From Shewanella sp. 1CM18E (GTDB lineage: Bacteria; Pseudomonadota; Gammaproteobacteria; Enterobacterales; Shewanellaceae), in the NCBI RefSeq assembly GCF_023161665.1, contig NZ_JALNTW010000022.1, positions 1 through 61,803 on the forward strand: a stretch of 61,803 nt of DNA. The letters are read 5' to 3'. Positions within the stretch are counted from its first letter, which is position 1; every line of letters begins with the position of its first letter. The notes under the pieces are model-generated. The model saw nothing but the letters and a program-made list of their open reading frames with translations. It searched no databases and was not told the origin of the DNA. Positions 61,732 to 61,803 of the stretch are shown here, piece by piece. The position numbers were made by a program, and so were the translations under genes.

Positions 61732-61803
61732 TGGCTCCCCAGACTGGACTTGAACCAGTGACATACGGATTAACAGTCCGCCGTTCTACCGACTGAACTA
61801 CAG
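61732..61803 (-). tRNA. tRNA-Asn (GTT), truncated at window edge
   Basis: A second copy, 37 bases from the first, with the last four bases of the 5' end beyond the window. It differs in the D-loop (AGTCGG) and T-loop (TTCAAGT) but has the same anticodon arm and the same CTGGGGA 3' acceptor strand. Confidence 0.93.

Noticed and set aside
61619..61803. Tandem tRNA genes as a possible integration site of a genomic island
   Set aside because: No integrase, direct-repeat attachment site or island-like gene content is present inside the window.
1..61803. CRISPR arrays, transposons, toxin-antitoxin or phage genes
   Set aside because: No regularly spaced short repeats, transposase motifs or paired small toxin-antitoxin genes were seen.

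Overview
The window reads as chromosomal core DNA of a marine gammaproteobacterium, most probably Shewanella. The evidence is the gene content and order: a thiC-thiDE-thiF-thiS-thiG-thiH operon, cmoAB, aspS-yebC-ruvCAB and rnfABCDGE-nth, together with many two-component and cyclic-di-GMP proteins, a large TonB-dependent receptor and a moderately AT-rich base composition. I see no integrase, transposase, phage gene or CRISPR array.

Layout. 1-4.9 kb: a DUF3108 envelope protein, an alkyltransferase-like (ATL) DNA-repair protein, an outer-membrane barrel, a POT peptide transporter and a peptide deformylase. 5-11.3 kb: an SOS mutagenesis cassette imuA-imuB-dnaE2 behind a LexA box. 11.4-14.2 kb: a DTW-domain tRNA-modifying enzyme, a hemolysin III-type membrane protein and an unrecognised single-span protein. 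14.3-21.3 kb: a thiamine operon headed by a TPP riboswitch; six genes make the pyrimidine and thiazole halves and join them. 21.4-26.5 kb: small proteins, a stand-alone receiver, a hybrid histidine kinase and a LysR regulator.

26.6-34.4 kb (minus strand): cmoA-cmoB, then directly downstream a lipoprotein RimB-like aspartyl protease, an inactive-transglutaminase/7TM protein, a RimK-like ATP-grasp ligase, an M3-peptidase-like protein without its zinc motif, and a secreted protein resembling DUF3541. This looks like an envelope peptide- or amino-acid-ligation system of unknown function and is one of the two most interesting parts of the window.

34.5-42.5 kb: a triple-sensor diguanylate cyclase, aspS, yebC and ruvCAB. 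42.6-48.7 kb: an atypical chaperone-usher locus with DUF4402-type subunits, an intercistronic hairpin after the major subunit gene and an usher with a long N-terminal extension; this is the second region of interest. 49-51.9 kb: a TonB-dependent receptor behind two CRP-like palindromes. 51.9-59.5 kb: gloA, a 27-residue membrane peptide, nth and the rnf operon, whose RnfC has seven Ala/Lys-rich C-terminal repeats. 59.5-61.8 kb: a degenerate GGDEF-EAL protein and two tandem tRNA-Asn genes, the second cut by the window edge.

All assignments come from reading the sequence and from recalled family motifs; no database search was run. Residue positions marked 'about' are estimates.
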